Assembly: GCA_030684935.1 (NCBI GenBank)
Contig: JAUXXH010000028.1
Coordinates: 1-49,633, forward strand
From: Pseudolabrys sp.
Lineage (GTDB): Bacteria; Pseudomonadota; Alphaproteobacteria; Rhizobiales; Xanthobacteraceae
Reading direction: 5' to 3'
DNA: 49,633 nt
Each line of letters begins with the position of its first letter. Positions within the stretch are counted from its first letter, which is position 1. Position numbers and translations under genes: made by a program. Positions 35,399-44,735 of this stretch are shown one piece after another. The notes under the pieces were generated by a model. That model ran no database searches, was not told where the DNA came from, and saw only the letters and a list, made by a program, of their open reading frames with translations.

Positions 35399-36102
35399 TG
35401 CTGACGGTCGAAAACCTCGACGTTTTCCATGGCGATGCCCAGGCGCTGGACGGCGTCTCCATCGACATCGAGCAGGGCGCGATTGTCGCCATCGTCGGCG
35501 CCAACGGCGCCGGCAAGACCTCGCTGATCCGCACCATCGCCGGCATGCACAAACCGGCGCGCGGCCGCATTACCTATCGCGGTCAGGACATCGCCGGCTG
35601 GCCGAGTCACAAGGTCTGCAATCTCGGCATCGGCCAGGTGGCCGAGGGCCGGCAGATTTTCCCTGGCCTGTCGGTGGCGGAAAACCTCGCCATGGGCGCG
35701 ATGCTGCCGCGGGCGCGGGCCTCGCGCGACCGCAACCTCGACAAAATGTATTCGTTGTTTCCCGTGCTGACCGAGCGCCGCCACCAGGCCGCCGGCACGC
35801 TGTCGGGCGGCGAACAGCAGATGCTGGCCATCGGCCGCTGTTTGATGGGCGAGCCGGATCTGGTGATGTTCGACGAACCGTCCCTCGGGCTGGCGCCGAC
35901 CGTCGTGCAGAACGTGCTGAAGACGGTGCGCGACCTCAACCGCGACGGGCTGACCTGCGTGCTGGTCGAGCAGAACGTGGCGGTGTCGCTGAAGCTCGCC
36001 AGCCACGCTTATGTGCTGGAGAACGGCCGCATCACCCTGACCGGCACCGGCGAAGCGCTGCTGGTCGACGACCGTGTCCGGCAGGCTTATCTGGGAATGT
36101 GA
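35398..36102 (+). CDS. livF: Branched-chain-type ABC transporter, ATPase LivF-like
   Basis: A 234-residue ABC ATPase with Walker A GANGAGKT (34-41), canonical signature LSGGEQQMLAIGR, Walker B LVMFDEPSLGLAP and H-loop LVEQNV. ATG at 35398 shares a base with the livG stop, so it is coupled. Last gene of the importer; 7 bp separate it from a convergent small gene. Confidence 0.95.
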   Translation: MLTVENLDVFHGDAQALDGVSIDIEQGAIVAIVGANGAGKTSLIRTIAGMHKPARGRITYRGQDIAGWPSHKVCNLGIGQVAEGRQIFPGLSVAENLAMGAMLPRARASRDRNLDKMYSLFPVLTERRHQAAGTLSGGEQQMLAIGRCLMGEPDLVMFDEPSLGLAPTVVQNVLKTVRDLNRDGLTCVLVEQNVAVSLKLASHAYVLENGRITLTGTGEALLVDDRVRQAYLGM

Positions 36103-36109
36103 GAGGCGC

Positions 36110-36325
36110 TTAGCGCGCCGCGCCGGCCTGGCTTTTGGTCCGCCGCATCAGGAAGTCGAGGGCGGCGACCCGCGCACTCAGCGGGCAATCCGGATAGCTG
36201 GCGCGCAGCAACTTGAGCGCTTCGGCGTCGCTGGCCGGGGCAAAGCGCATCACGCGTGCGGCCATGTCTTCCGGCGATGATACGGCAGCAAACAGGGACT
36301 GGTCGTATTTGAAGGCTTCGCCCAT
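36110..36325 (-). CDS. Small conserved protein of unknown function
   Basis: A 71-residue, mostly helical soluble protein (MGEAFKYDQSLFAAVSSPED..., then LLRASYPDCPLSARVAALDFLMRR). ATG at 36325 has AGGA upstream. Codon composition matches the neighbours, and short proteins of this look occur in related rhizobia, but I recognise no domain. It converges with livF. Confidence 0.65.
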   Translation of the reverse strand: MGEAFKYDQSLFAAVSSPEDMAARVMRFAPASDAEALKLLRASYPDCPLSARVAALDFLMRRTKSQAGAAR

Positions 36326-36442
36326 CGGTCCTGATCCTTGCGTGGTCGCAAATCGCAGTCTGAAGCCCCGGCGAACCCAGTCTGCTGCCCAGCCGTTAGC
36401 AAAGCGTTAACTCAAGTCTCAGGCGGCCAAAGCACTGAACAA

Positions 36443-36480
36443 ACGCAAAAAACGGCCGGCGGTTCCATCCGCCGGCCGTT
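36443..36480 (-). terminator. Rho-independent terminator after the FAH-family gene
   Basis: AACGGCCGGCGG / CCGCCGGCCGTT form a 12-bp stem; on the minus strand it is followed by TTTTTTGCG, a strong terminator 30 bases after the stop at 36511. On the plus strand the trailing TTTATTT is weaker. Confidence 0.9.
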
Positions 36481-36510
36481 TATTTGGCCAGATCCGGTCG
36501 TTTCCGAGGG

Positions 36511-37212
36511 CTATTTCAGCGCCGGACCGATGGTCACGGTGAGCTTGCCGATGCCCTCGACCTCGCATTCCAGTTTGTCGCCGGCCACGGTGGCGGCGAC
36601 GCCGGCCGGCGTGCCGGTCATGATGATATCGCCCGGCTCCAGCGCGACCATTTCCGACAGGTTCGCGATGATTTCGGGCACATTCCAGATCAACTGCTCC
36701 AGATCGCCATCCTGGCGGAGGGTGCCGTTGCACTTGAGGGTGATCTTGCCCTTCTTCGGGTGACCGGACTCCGAGGCCGGCTTGATCGGCCCGCACGGCG
36801 CCGAATGGTCGAAGGCCTTGCCGATTTCCCACGGCCGCTTGAGGTCGCGCGAGGCAATCTGCAGGTCGCGTCGGGTCAGGTCGATGCCGACCGCGTAGCC
36901 GTAGATGCAGTCATTGGCCTTCTCGACCGGAATGTTGCGGCCGCCGCTCTTGAGCGCGACCACCAGTTCGACCTCGTGATGCATGTCTTTGGTCAGCGAC
37001 GGGTAGGGCACCGTGCCGCCATCCGGAACGATGGTATCGGCCGGCTTGGCGAAATAGAACGGCGGCAGCCGCTCGTCCTGGCCCATTTCGCGGATGTGTT
37101 CGATGTAATTGCGGCCGACGCACCAGATGCGGCGAACCGGGAATACCTTGGTCGTGCCGGCCACGGCGATGGTCGCCTGCGGCGGCGCCGGAATGACATA
37201 GTCCGCGCTCAT
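36511..37212 (-). CDS. Fumarylacetoacetate hydrolase family protein, fumarylpyruvate hydrolase-like
   Basis: A 233-residue FAH-fold hydrolase. Metal ligands E80 and E82 (DMHHEVELVVAL) and D111 (GIDLTRRDLQ) are in place, and WCVGRNYIEHIREMG plus PPFYFAKPAD resemble NagK-type fumarylpyruvate hydrolases of the gentisate pathway. It would cleave a C-C bond in a 2,4-dioxo acid to give pyruvate. ATG at 37212. No gentisate dioxygenase or maleylpyruvate isomerase is adjacent, so the exact substrate is open. Confidence 0.87.
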   Translation of the reverse strand: MSADYVIPAPPQATIAVAGTTKVFPVRRIWCVGRNYIEHIREMGQDERLPPFYFAKPADTIVPDGGTVPYPSLTKDMHHEVELVVALKSGGRNIPVEKANDCIYGYAVGIDLTRRDLQIASRDLKRPWEIGKAFDHSAPCGPIKPASESGHPKKGKITLKCNGTLRQDGDLEQLIWNVPEIIANLSEMVALEPGDIIMTGTPAGVAATVAGDKLECEVEGIGKLTVTIGPALK

Positions 37213-37336
37213 GGGATGTGCCTTTACAGTTGGAGATTGTCGTTGAATTGATGTGTTTTTATGGGTCGGACGGTCAATCGGGTATCGTATTCCCGGTGAC
37301 CGAACAAGGCGGAAAAACGGGCGACGGCTCTGCCGA

Positions 37337-39169
37337 TCAATTGCCGGTGGCGATCGCTTCGACCGGCTGCGCCCGCTCCTGTTCCTTCAACTGAAGCCGG
37401 TAGAACGCCGCGTAGCGCCCGCCCTTGCGCAACAGTTCGTCGTGCCGGCCGGATTCCAGCGCCTTGCCGTCCTCCACCACATAGATGCGGTCGGCATGCG
37501 AAACTGTATGCAGCCGGTGCGCGATGGCCAGCGTGGTGCGGCCCTGGCACAGATGTTCCATCGCCTCGCGCACCTGCAATTCGGATTCTGAATCGAGCGC
37601 GGCGGTGGCCTCGTCGAGCAGAATGATGGGTGCGTTCTTGATTAAAGCGCGGGCAATGGCGACGCGCTGGCGCTGGCCGCCGGACAGCTGCAGCCCGTGT
37701 TCACCGACCGGGGTGTCGTAGCCGCGCGGGAAGGTGGTGATGAAGTCGTGGGCATAGGCGCCCTTCGCGGCCGCGATGATTTCGTCTTCGGTGGCGTCCG
37801 GTTTGCCGAATGCGATGTTCTCGCGAATGGTGCCGCGGAACAGGAACACGTCCTGCCCGACATAGGCGATGTGCTGGCGCAGCGAGCGGCGCGACACCTC
37901 GGTGATGTCCTGGCCATCGATAACGATCTTGCCGCCGCGGGCCTCGTAGAAGTGCAGGATCAGGTTGAACACCGTCGATTTGCCGCCGCCGGATGGGCCG
38001 ACCAGTGCGGTCAGCAGCCCCGGTTCGGCGGTGAACGACATGCCGCGCAGCACCGACTCGTCGGCGTGATAGCCGAAATGGACGTCGTCGAAGGTCAGCC
38101 GCGCCGACTTGACCTTGAGGTCCGGGCGGTCGGTGTCAGGCTTTTCGGTCGGCGGGCTGTCGAGCACCTCGAACAGAACCCGCACGCCGACCAGCGCGCT
38201 GTTGAGCTCCATGTTGAGGCGGGCCAGGCGTTTGGCCGGCTCGTAGGCCAGCAGGAACGCGGTGATGAAGGAGAAGAACTGCCCCGGCGTCGCGCCGGTC
38301 TCAATGACGCGGTAGCCGCCATAGGTGATGGCGATGGCGATGGCGCAGCCGCCCAGCGATTCCATCAGCGGGCTGGCGCGGTGCGAGACGCGGGCCATCT
38401 TGTTGGCGTCGCGCTCGACCGAGGCGACGTTGGCATCGAAGCGCTCGCGCATCTTGTCTTCAAGGGTGAAGGCCTTGACGATGCGGATGCCCTGCAGCGT
38501 TTCCTGCAGCGTTTCGATGATGCGGGCGCCGCCGTCGAACTGGCTGCGGGCGATGGCGTAGATGCGGCGGATCAGCTTGCGCAGGATGAGGAAGGCGGGC
38601 GGCGCGACCACGAAGCTGAAGAACGACATCAGCGGATCCTGCACCACCATCACGATGACCAGCCCGATCAGCGACAGGAGGTCGCGGCCGAACGACACCA
38701 CCAACAGATTGATCACCTGGGTCGCGGCGGCGGCGCCGGCGGTGAGGCGGGCGATGAACTCGGTCGAATGGCGGTTCGAGAAGAAACCGATGCCTTCATT
38801 GAGCAGCTTGGCGAAGACGGCGCGCTGATTGTCGGCGACGATGCGGTTGCCGATCCGCGACAGCACGACGTTATGGCCGTAGGTGGCTAATCCCTTGACC
38901 GAGAAAAGCGCCGCGGTAATGCCGCCGAGCAGGATGATGCCGGGCAGGTTGCGATGGACGTAAGCCTGGTTGATGACGTCGCCGATCAGATAGGCGCTGA
39001 AGGCCGTGCAACCGGCCGAGACCGCCATCAGAACGAACGCAACAGCGTACCGGCGCCAGTGCGCCATCCCTTGCTCGGTGAGCAGTCGCCGGACCAGAAT
39101 CGTGGCGCGGTAACGCTCGTTGTCCGTTTGGGGTCGGTTAGGGTCGTTCATTGGCCCTGTGTCGGGCAT
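37337..39169 (-). CDS. ABC exporter, MsbA-like fused permease/ATPase
   Basis: A 610-residue half-transporter: six membrane segments in residues 40-330, then a nucleotide-binding domain with LVGPSGGGKST (Walker A), LSGGQRQRVAIARAL (signature) and IILLDEATAALDSESE (Walker B). Its position next to LPS genes suggests lipid A-core or other lipid export, but the family also includes drug exporters. ATG at 39169; an internal ATG at 39151 (MNDPNRPQ) is an equally plausible start. Confidence 0.88.
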   Translation of the reverse strand: MPDTGPMNDPNRPQTDNERYRATILVRRLLTEQGMAHWRRYAVAFVLMAVSAGCTAFSAYLIGDVINQAYVHRNLPGIILLGGITAALFSVKGLATYGHNVVLSRIGNRIVADNQRAVFAKLLNEGIGFFSNRHSTEFIARLTAGAAAATQVINLLVVSFGRDLLSLIGLVIVMVVQDPLMSFFSFVVAPPAFLILRKLIRRIYAIARSQFDGGARIIETLQETLQGIRIVKAFTLEDKMRERFDANVASVERDANKMARVSHRASPLMESLGGCAIAIAITYGGYRVIETGATPGQFFSFITAFLLAYEPAKRLARLNMELNSALVGVRVLFEVLDSPPTEKPDTDRPDLKVKSARLTFDDVHFGYHADESVLRGMSFTAEPGLLTALVGPSGGGKSTVFNLILHFYEARGGKIVIDGQDITEVSRRSLRQHIAYVGQDVFLFRGTIRENIAFGKPDATEDEIIAAAKGAYAHDFITTFPRGYDTPVGEHGLQLSGGQRQRVAIARALIKNAPIILLDEATAALDSESELQVREAMEHLCQGRTTLAIAHRLHTVSHADRIYVVEDGKALESGRHDELLRKGGRYAAFYRLQLKEQERAQPVEAIATGN

Positions 39170-39271
39170 TGATCCGGGCCCGTCAAGATGCGGGCGCGGC
39201 CGGCGCTTTTTTGCCCACCACTTTGGAATATATCAGGAAATAGCCCAATTCACAGGCCGGCAGCGGGCCGT

Positions 39272-40270
39272 TCAGGCTGGCACGGGCGTCCGCTTGCCGG
39301 GCAGGCGCCGTTCCCAGGCCAGCGCGTGGCCGACGATGTTGTCGAGATCCTGGTACAACGGTCGCCAGTCGAGCACCGACCGGATGCGATCGACATCGGC
39401 CACCAGAGCGGCCGGGTCGCCGGCGCGCCGTCCGGCGATCTCAACCGGAAATTCGACGCCGCTCGCCCGCCGCACCGCATCGATCACTTCGAAGACAGAC
39501 GCGCCGCGGCCATAGCCGCAATTGAAGGTCGCGCTGGCGCCGCCGCGCCGCAGATAGCCGAGGGCAGCCGAATGCGCGCGCGCCAGGTCGCTGACGTGGA
39601 TGTAGTCGCGGATGCAGGTGCCGTCCAAAGTCGGGTAGTCGGTGCCGTAGACGTCGATCTTCGGCCGCTTGCCGAGCGCCGCTTCGCAGGCGACCTTGAT
39701 CAGATGAGTCGCCGCCGGCGTCGACTGGCCGGTGCGCAATTTGGGATCGGCGCCGGCGACATTGAAATAGCGCAGGATGACGAAGCGCAGACCGTGCGCC
39801 TTGCCGGCATCGTGCAACATGATCTCCGACATCAGCTTCGAGGTGCCGTAGGGCGAGATCGGCGATGTCGCCGCGTCCTCGCGCACCGGCGAGTGCTCGG
39901 GATTGCCGTAGACCGCGGCGGTGGACGAGAAGATGAACTGCTTGACGCCGGATTCGATGGCGACATCGAGCAGGCTGCAGGTGTTCATGGTGTTGTTGCC
40001 GTAATAGCCGAGCGGGTCGGCGACGGATTCCGGCACCACGATCGACGCGGCAAAATGGATGATGGCGGTGATGTTGTGCTCGCGCAGCGTCTTGGCGACC
40101 AGCGCGCGGTCGCCGGTGCTGCCGGCGACGAACGGAACCTTGCCCGGGATCAGAAAGCGGAATCCGGTCGACAGGTTGTCGAGCACGACCACCTGCTCGC
40201 CGGCGTCGACCAGTTCGTGCACCATGTGGCTGCCGATATAGCCGGCGCCGCCCGTGACCAGAATCGTCAT
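39272..40270 (-). CDS. galE: UDP-glucose 4-epimerase
   Basis: A 332-residue short-chain dehydrogenase. The NAD loop TGGAGYIG is at residues 6-13, the catalytic Ser/Tyr/Lys in FSSTAAVYG and SPYGTSK, and RYFNVAGAD and GTCIRDYIHVSDLA are typical GalE blocks. It interconverts UDP-glucose and UDP-galactose for surface polysaccharide synthesis. ATG at 40270. Confidence 0.95.
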   Translation of the reverse strand: MTILVTGGAGYIGSHMVHELVDAGEQVVVLDNLSTGFRFLIPGKVPFVAGSTGDRALVAKTLREHNITAIIHFAASIVVPESVADPLGYYGNNTMNTCSLLDVAIESGVKQFIFSSTAAVYGNPEHSPVREDAATSPISPYGTSKLMSEIMLHDAGKAHGLRFVILRYFNVAGADPKLRTGQSTPAATHLIKVACEAALGKRPKIDVYGTDYPTLDGTCIRDYIHVSDLARAHSAALGYLRRGGASATFNCGYGRGASVFEVIDAVRRASGVEFPVEIAGRRAGDPAALVADVDRIRSVLDWRPLYQDLDNIVGHALAWERRLPGKRTPVPA

Positions 40271-40396
40271 GTAAATGTCCCTGCAAGTCCCGAAGCGTTC
40301 TATCCGATCGGCGTGAAAGACGGCTTATCAAGGGTTTGATGGCCAGAGTTATGGCGGCCATGCTTAATGGCCGGTATATGAGTGCCCCGGAGCGAT

Positions 40397-41344
40397 ATGG
40401 CCGATATTCTGTTCATCAAGACGTCTTCTCTCGGGGATGTGGTCCACCACATGCCCGCCCTGACCGAGGCCCGCAAGGCGCGCCCCGGTGCGCGTTTTTC
40501 ATGGCTGGTGGAGGAGGCCTTCGCCCCGCTGGTGGCGCTGCATCCGGCGGTCGACGCGGTCGTTCCCGTCGCCTGGCGGCGCTGGCGCAAGTCGCTGTAT
40601 GCGCCTTCAACCCTGGGCGAAATCGCGGCAAGCCTGAAGGCCATCCGCGCGACACCCTACGGCGAGATCATCGACAGCCAGGGGCTGATCCGCTCGGCGG
40701 CGATCGCCCGCGTCGCGCGCGGTCGCCGTCACGGTTACGACGCCGCCAGTATTCGCGAGCCGCTGGGCGCCAGGTTCTACGACGTCCGCCACACGGTCAG
40801 CCGGGACCTGCATGCGGTCGAGCGCAACCGCATCCTCACCGGACTGGCGCTGGGTTACACGCCGCAAGGCGCGCCGGATTTCGGACTCGACCGTGCGCGC
40901 CCGGCGCCGGCCGGGCCGCGCTACGCGGTGCTGCTGCATTCCACCGCGCGGGCGGACAAGCAGTGGCCGGAAGAAAACTGGATCGCGCTCGGCAAGGCGC
41001 TGGCCGGCGCGGGGCTCGACCTGGTGTTGCCTTGGGGCACGGAGGATGAGCGCCTGCGCAGCGAGCGTCTCGCGGCAGCGCTACCCGGCGCGAGGGTGCC
41101 GGCGCGGGCGCCGCTCGATCAGGTGGCGCGTCTGATCGGTGGCGCGTCCCTGGTCGTCGGTGTCGATACCGGGCTGCTGCATCTGGCGGCGGCGCTGTCC
41201 GTACCGCTGGTCGCGATCTTCGCCGCCAGCGTGCCGAGCCTGACCGGGCCGGTCGGCAATGGCCCGCTCGCCGTCCTTGGTGCAATGGGCGAAGCGCCGA
41301 CGGTCGCCGCCGTGCAAGAGGCGACCGAAGCGCTGCTGCGCTAG
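40397..41344 (+). CDS. waaC: Lipopolysaccharide heptosyltransferase I
   Basis: A 315-residue GT9 glycosyltransferase. It begins MADILFIKTSSLGDVVHHMPAL, the signature of WaaC, with IDSQGLIRSA, LLHSTARADKQWPEENW and GASLVVGVDTGLLHLAAAL following. It adds the first L-glycero-D-manno-heptose to Kdo2-lipid A at the inner membrane. ATG at 40397 with GGAG upstream is chosen over GTG at 40382. It overlaps the convergent kdsD by 4 bp. Confidence 0.95.
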   Translation: MADILFIKTSSLGDVVHHMPALTEARKARPGARFSWLVEEAFAPLVALHPAVDAVVPVAWRRWRKSLYAPSTLGEIAASLKAIRATPYGEIIDSQGLIRSAAIARVARGRRHGYDAASIREPLGARFYDVRHTVSRDLHAVERNRILTGLALGYTPQGAPDFGLDRARPAPAGPRYAVLLHSTARADKQWPEENWIALGKALAGAGLDLVLPWGTEDERLRSERLAAALPGARVPARAPLDQVARLIGGASLVVGVDTGLLHLAAALSVPLVAIFAASVPSLTGPVGNGPLAVLGAMGEAPTVAAVQEATEALLR

Positions 41345-42345
41345 GCGGCGCCGGCCCGCAGCAGATCGTGGATATGAATGACGCCGACCGGCTTGCCGGC
41401 CTCGACCGCGAACAGCGCGGTGACCTTGGTCGAATTCAGCAGCTCGAGCGTCTCGCTGATAAGATGATCCGGCCGCACCGTCTTCGGCTTGCGGGTCATG
41501 ATGTCGTCGACCAGAGCGTCGAGCATATCGTTGCGCATGTGGCGGCGCAGGTCGCCGTCGGTGATGATGCCGACCAGCGCGCCTTGCGCATCGACGATGC
41601 CGACGCAGCCGACGCCCTTGGCCGAGATTTCCAGGATCGCCTCCGACATCCGCGTGCCGAGCGGCGCCAGCGGCATGGCGGCGCCGCTACGCATCAGGTC
41701 GGCGACCTGCTTGAGCAGCGCGCCGAGCTTGCCGCCCGGGTGCAACATGCCGAAATCGATCGCGGTGAAGCCGTGGCTTTCCAGCAATGCGATCGCCAGC
41801 GCGTCGCCGAGCGCGAGCTGCATCAGCGCCGAGGTGGTCGGCGCCAGATTGTGCGGACAGGCCTCGCGCGCCTGCGGCAGCGCCAGCACGACGTCGGCGG
41901 TGCGCGCCAGCGTCGAATCGGCATTGGCGGTCATGGCGATCAGACCGATCTTGTGGCGGCGCGAATAGTCGGTGACGCTTTTCAGCTCCGCCGTTTCGCC
42001 CGACCACGACAGCGCCAGGATCACGTCGCTTTGCGTGATCATGCCGAGATCGCCGTGGCTGGCCTCGGCCGGATGCACGAACAGCGCCGGCGTGCCGGTC
42101 GAGGCGAAGGTCGAGGCGATCTTGTGGCCGACGTGGCCGGACTTGCCCATGCCGGTGACGATAACGCGGCCGGGGGCGTTGCGGATCAGGTCCATCGCCG
42201 CCGCGAAAGGCGCGCCCAGGCCGTCGCGCAGCGCCACCTTCAGCGCCTCGATGCCGCTGCCTTCGGCGTCGAGCGTGCGCAAGGCGCAGTCGATGCCGGC
42301 TTGCGCGCGCTGGCGGCTGGTGTCGGCGGTTTTCGGTTCGGCCAT
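41341..42345 (-). CDS. kdsD: D-arabinose 5-phosphate isomerase (KpsF/GutQ family)
   Basis: A 334-residue protein with an N-terminal SIS isomerase domain (VTGMGKSGHVGHKIASTFASTG; EASHGDLGM; SWSGETAE; FHPGGKLG-type LHPGGKLGALL) and two C-terminal CBS domains. It converts ribulose 5-phosphate to arabinose 5-phosphate, the first step of Kdo synthesis, which suits the LPS neighbourhood. ATG at 42345 (MAEPKTADTS) is favoured; an in-frame start at 42387 would add 14 residues. Confidence 0.94.
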   Translation of the reverse strand: MAEPKTADTSRQRAQAGIDCALRTLDAEGSGIEALKVALRDGLGAPFAAAMDLIRNAPGRVIVTGMGKSGHVGHKIASTFASTGTPALFVHPAEASHGDLGMITQSDVILALSWSGETAELKSVTDYSRRHKIGLIAMTANADSTLARTADVVLALPQAREACPHNLAPTTSALMQLALGDALAIALLESHGFTAIDFGMLHPGGKLGALLKQVADLMRSGAAMPLAPLGTRMSEAILEISAKGVGCVGIVDAQGALVGIITDGDLRRHMRNDMLDALVDDIMTRKPKTVRPDHLISETLELLNSTKVTALFAVEAGKPVGVIHIHDLLRAGAA

Positions 42346-42426
42346 GTCGCTCGGTAAGGGTTGGGGTGACGTCCGGGTGTGTAGCACGGACCGGGTCAGG
42401 CGTCAGGATTGCGCCTGAGGCGAATG

Positions 42427-43473
42427 TTAACGGCGGGTCCGCAGCACGTCGCGGACCGCCGCCAGCACGGTCTCGACCGCGACATCGTCGGTGCGGCGAT
42501 GGCTGACGGCAGTATTGCCTTCCAGCCGGGCCCGCTGGCGCGCCAGCTCGTCGCCGGGCGGCTCCAGGATCGCCGCCACCGGGTTGAGGGGCTTCCAGTG
42601 CCACGGGCTGGTCGGGCCGAAGATCGCCACCGTCGGCGTGCCGATCGCCGCCGAGACGTGCATCAGGCCGGAATCGTTGGTGACGGAGACGTCGGCGGCG
42701 GCCAGCGCCAGGATGGCGTTGCGCAGGTCGTTGCCGGTGACGTCGGTGACGCCGTTGCCGCCGGTGGCGGCAATCTCCGCCGCCACCGCCGTCTCCGCCG
42801 GCCCGCCCAGCACCCAGACGGCGGCGCCGTCCTGGGTCAGTGCCCGCGCCAGTTCGCCGTAATGGGCGGCGGGCCAGGCTTTGCCGGCGCCGACGGCGCC
42901 GGGGGACAGCGTCACCACCGGCCGGCCGTCGGGCTTCAGGCCGCGCTGGTCGCGCCAGGTGGCCAGCTCGGCGGCGGGAACCTTCAGTTCCGGCAGCGGC
43001 CAGTCCGGCGGCAGGGTCGCCCCCTTGGGCAGGGCTAGGGCCCCCATCTGGTCGATCATTCGCGGGTGCTTTTTCTCGCCTCCGCGCATGTCGTTGATCA
43101 GGCCGAAGCGGGCCTCGCCGGCAAAGCCGGTCCGGACGGGGATGCCGGCCAGCGCCGGCGCCAGCGCCGCCTTCCATTTGCGCGACATCACCAGCGCCTG
43201 TCCGTAGCCTTCCGGCCGCAACTGGTCGGCCAATGCGCGATTCTGGGTGAGGCCCAGTTGCCGGCGGGGCAGATCGGCGATAATCGCGCGGCGCACGCCC
43301 GGCATGTAGTCGGCCAGTGGACGACAAAGGGTGCTGGAGACGATATCGACCGGCCGGTCGGGAACTTGCGCCCGCAGCAGCCGCACCACCGAATGGCAGC
43401 GCACGAAGTCGCCGATCCAGACATAGGGGACGATCAGGACAGGCTTTGGGGCGGTCTGGCGGTCTGGGGTCAT
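42427..43473 (-). CDS. waaF: Lipopolysaccharide heptosyltransferase II
   Basis: A 348-residue GT9 enzyme. WaaF-type blocks are VPYVWIGDFVRCHSVVRLL, PRRQLGL, MSRKWKAALAPALAGIPVRTGF, SPGAVGAGKAWPAAHY and VTNDSGLMHVSAAIGTPTVAIFGPTSPWHWKPL. It adds the second inner-core heptose. ATG at 43473; 81 bp separate its stop from the kdsD start on the same strand, so the two may be cotranscribed. Confidence 0.94.
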   Translation of the reverse strand: MTPDRQTAPKPVLIVPYVWIGDFVRCHSVVRLLRAQVPDRPVDIVSSTLCRPLADYMPGVRRAIIADLPRRQLGLTQNRALADQLRPEGYGQALVMSRKWKAALAPALAGIPVRTGFAGEARFGLINDMRGGEKKHPRMIDQMGALALPKGATLPPDWPLPELKVPAAELATWRDQRGLKPDGRPVVTLSPGAVGAGKAWPAAHYGELARALTQDGAAVWVLGGPAETAVAAEIAATGGNGVTDVTGNDLRNAILALAAADVSVTNDSGLMHVSAAIGTPTVAIFGPTSPWHWKPLNPVAAILEPPGDELARQRARLEGNTAVSHRRTDDVAVETVLAAVRDVLRTRR

Positions 43474-43621
43474 TGGTGAAGCAGCGGTTACCCGCCGGGC
43501 CGGTCAGTGTCCAGCCGCCATTTTCACCGTATCCAGAGCCAAATGCGCCGGAATGCGCTGCGGTATTTGCGCCATCCTCCGGTCTGGGGCAAAGGTGGCG
43601 CCGAACCGGGTGAGGGCAGGC

Positions 43622-44602
43622 ATGTTTTTGGTGACCGGCGGCGCCGGCTTTATCGGGTCGAACGTGGTGGCCAGCCTCAACGAGGCGGGCTCGACCGACG
43701 TCGCCGTGAGCGACTGGCTGGGTTCCGACGACAAATGGCGGAACCTGGCCAAGCGGCAGGTGGCGGACCTGGTGCCGCCGGCGGATCTGGCGGCCTGGCT
43801 CGCCGGCCGCAAGCTCGACGCGGTGATCCACATGGGCGCCATCTCCGACACCACCGCCACCGACGGCGACGTCGTCATGGAGAACAATTTCCGCCTGTCG
43901 CTGCGCCTGCTGGACTGGTGCACTGCGACCGGCACGCCGTTCCTCTATGCCTCCTCGGCCGCCACCTATGGCGACGGCGACCAGGGCTTTGTCGACGACT
44001 GGTCGCTGGAGGCGCTGCGCAGGCTGAAGCCGATGAACCTGTACGGCTGGAGCAAGCAGCTGTTCGATCTGGCGCTGGTCGACCGCTACGTGAAAAAGAA
44101 AAAGCTGCCGCCGCGCTGGATCGGCCTGAAGTTCTTCAACGTCTACGGCCCGAACGAATACCACAAGGGCCACATGATGAGCGTGCTGGCCAAGGTGTTC
44201 GACGGCGCCAAGGCGGGTGCGCCGGTGCGGCTGTTCAAGTCGCACCGCGGCGGCATCGCCGACGGCGAACAGCGCCGCGATTTCATCTATGTCGACGACG
44301 CCGTCGCCGTGCTGCGCTGGCTGCTCGATTCATCGTCGGTCAACGGCATCTTCAATGTCGGCACCGGGCAGGCGGAAAGCTTCCGCGACATGATCGGCGC
44401 CATGTTCAAGGCATTGGGCCGGCCGCCGAACATCGAATACGTCGACATGCCGGAAGCGATCCGCGGCCAATACCAGTATTTCACCCAAGGCAGCGTCGAG
44501 AATCTTCGCCGCGCCGGCTACAACGCCGGCTTCAAGCCGCTCGAGAGCGCCGTCAGCCAGTATGTCACCGGCTATCTCGACCGCACCGACCGGTACCGAT
44601 GA
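43622..44602 (+). CDS. hldD: ADP-L-glycero-D-manno-heptose 6-epimerase
   Basis: A 326-residue short-chain epimerase. NAD loop TGGAGFIGSN (5-14), HMGAISDTTATDG, YASSAATYGDG and the catalytic YGWSK are all diagnostic of HldD (RfaD). It makes the final heptose donor used by WaaC and WaaF. ATG at 43622 with an AGGGCAGG run upstream is preferred to a start at 43553. It is divergent from waaF. Confidence 0.96.
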   Translation: MFLVTGGAGFIGSNVVASLNEAGSTDVAVSDWLGSDDKWRNLAKRQVADLVPPADLAAWLAGRKLDAVIHMGAISDTTATDGDVVMENNFRLSLRLLDWCTATGTPFLYASSAATYGDGDQGFVDDWSLEALRRLKPMNLYGWSKQLFDLALVDRYVKKKKLPPRWIGLKFFNVYGPNEYHKGHMMSVLAKVFDGAKAGAPVRLFKSHRGGIADGEQRRDFIYVDDAVAVLRWLLDSSSVNGIFNVGTGQAESFRDMIGAMFKALGRPPNIEYVDMPEAIRGQYQYFTQGSVENLRRAGYNAGFKPLESAVSQYVTGYLDRTDRYR

Positions 44603-44630
44603 TGATGCCTTTCTCATTTCGTCCAGCACG

Positions 44631-44729
44631 CTCTCCCGCTCGTCCCCGCGAAAGCGGGGACCCATGGCTGCCAATGACGGTCCTGGCGATTGAGTTTCTG
44701 GATTCCCGCTTGCGCGGGAATGAGCGGAG
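44631..44729. repeat. Palindromic interspersed repeat, family D (hldD-hldE gap)
   Basis: A 99-bp element with imperfect inverted ends (CTCTCCCGCTCGTCCCCGCG against CGCGGGAATGAGCGGAG) and two hairpins, GTCCCCGC/GCGGGGAC and TTCCCGC/GCGGGAA. Its right end supplies GGAG 7 bases before the hldE ATG at 44736. Confidence 0.85.
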
Positions 44730-44735
44730 TTTGTG

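Noticed and set aside
41687..44245. An 852-codon minus-strand open frame across kdsD, waaF and hldD
   Set aside because: It is another reading frame of kdsD and waaF plus antisense of hldD; composition is Arg/Ala/Gly-rich with no domain.
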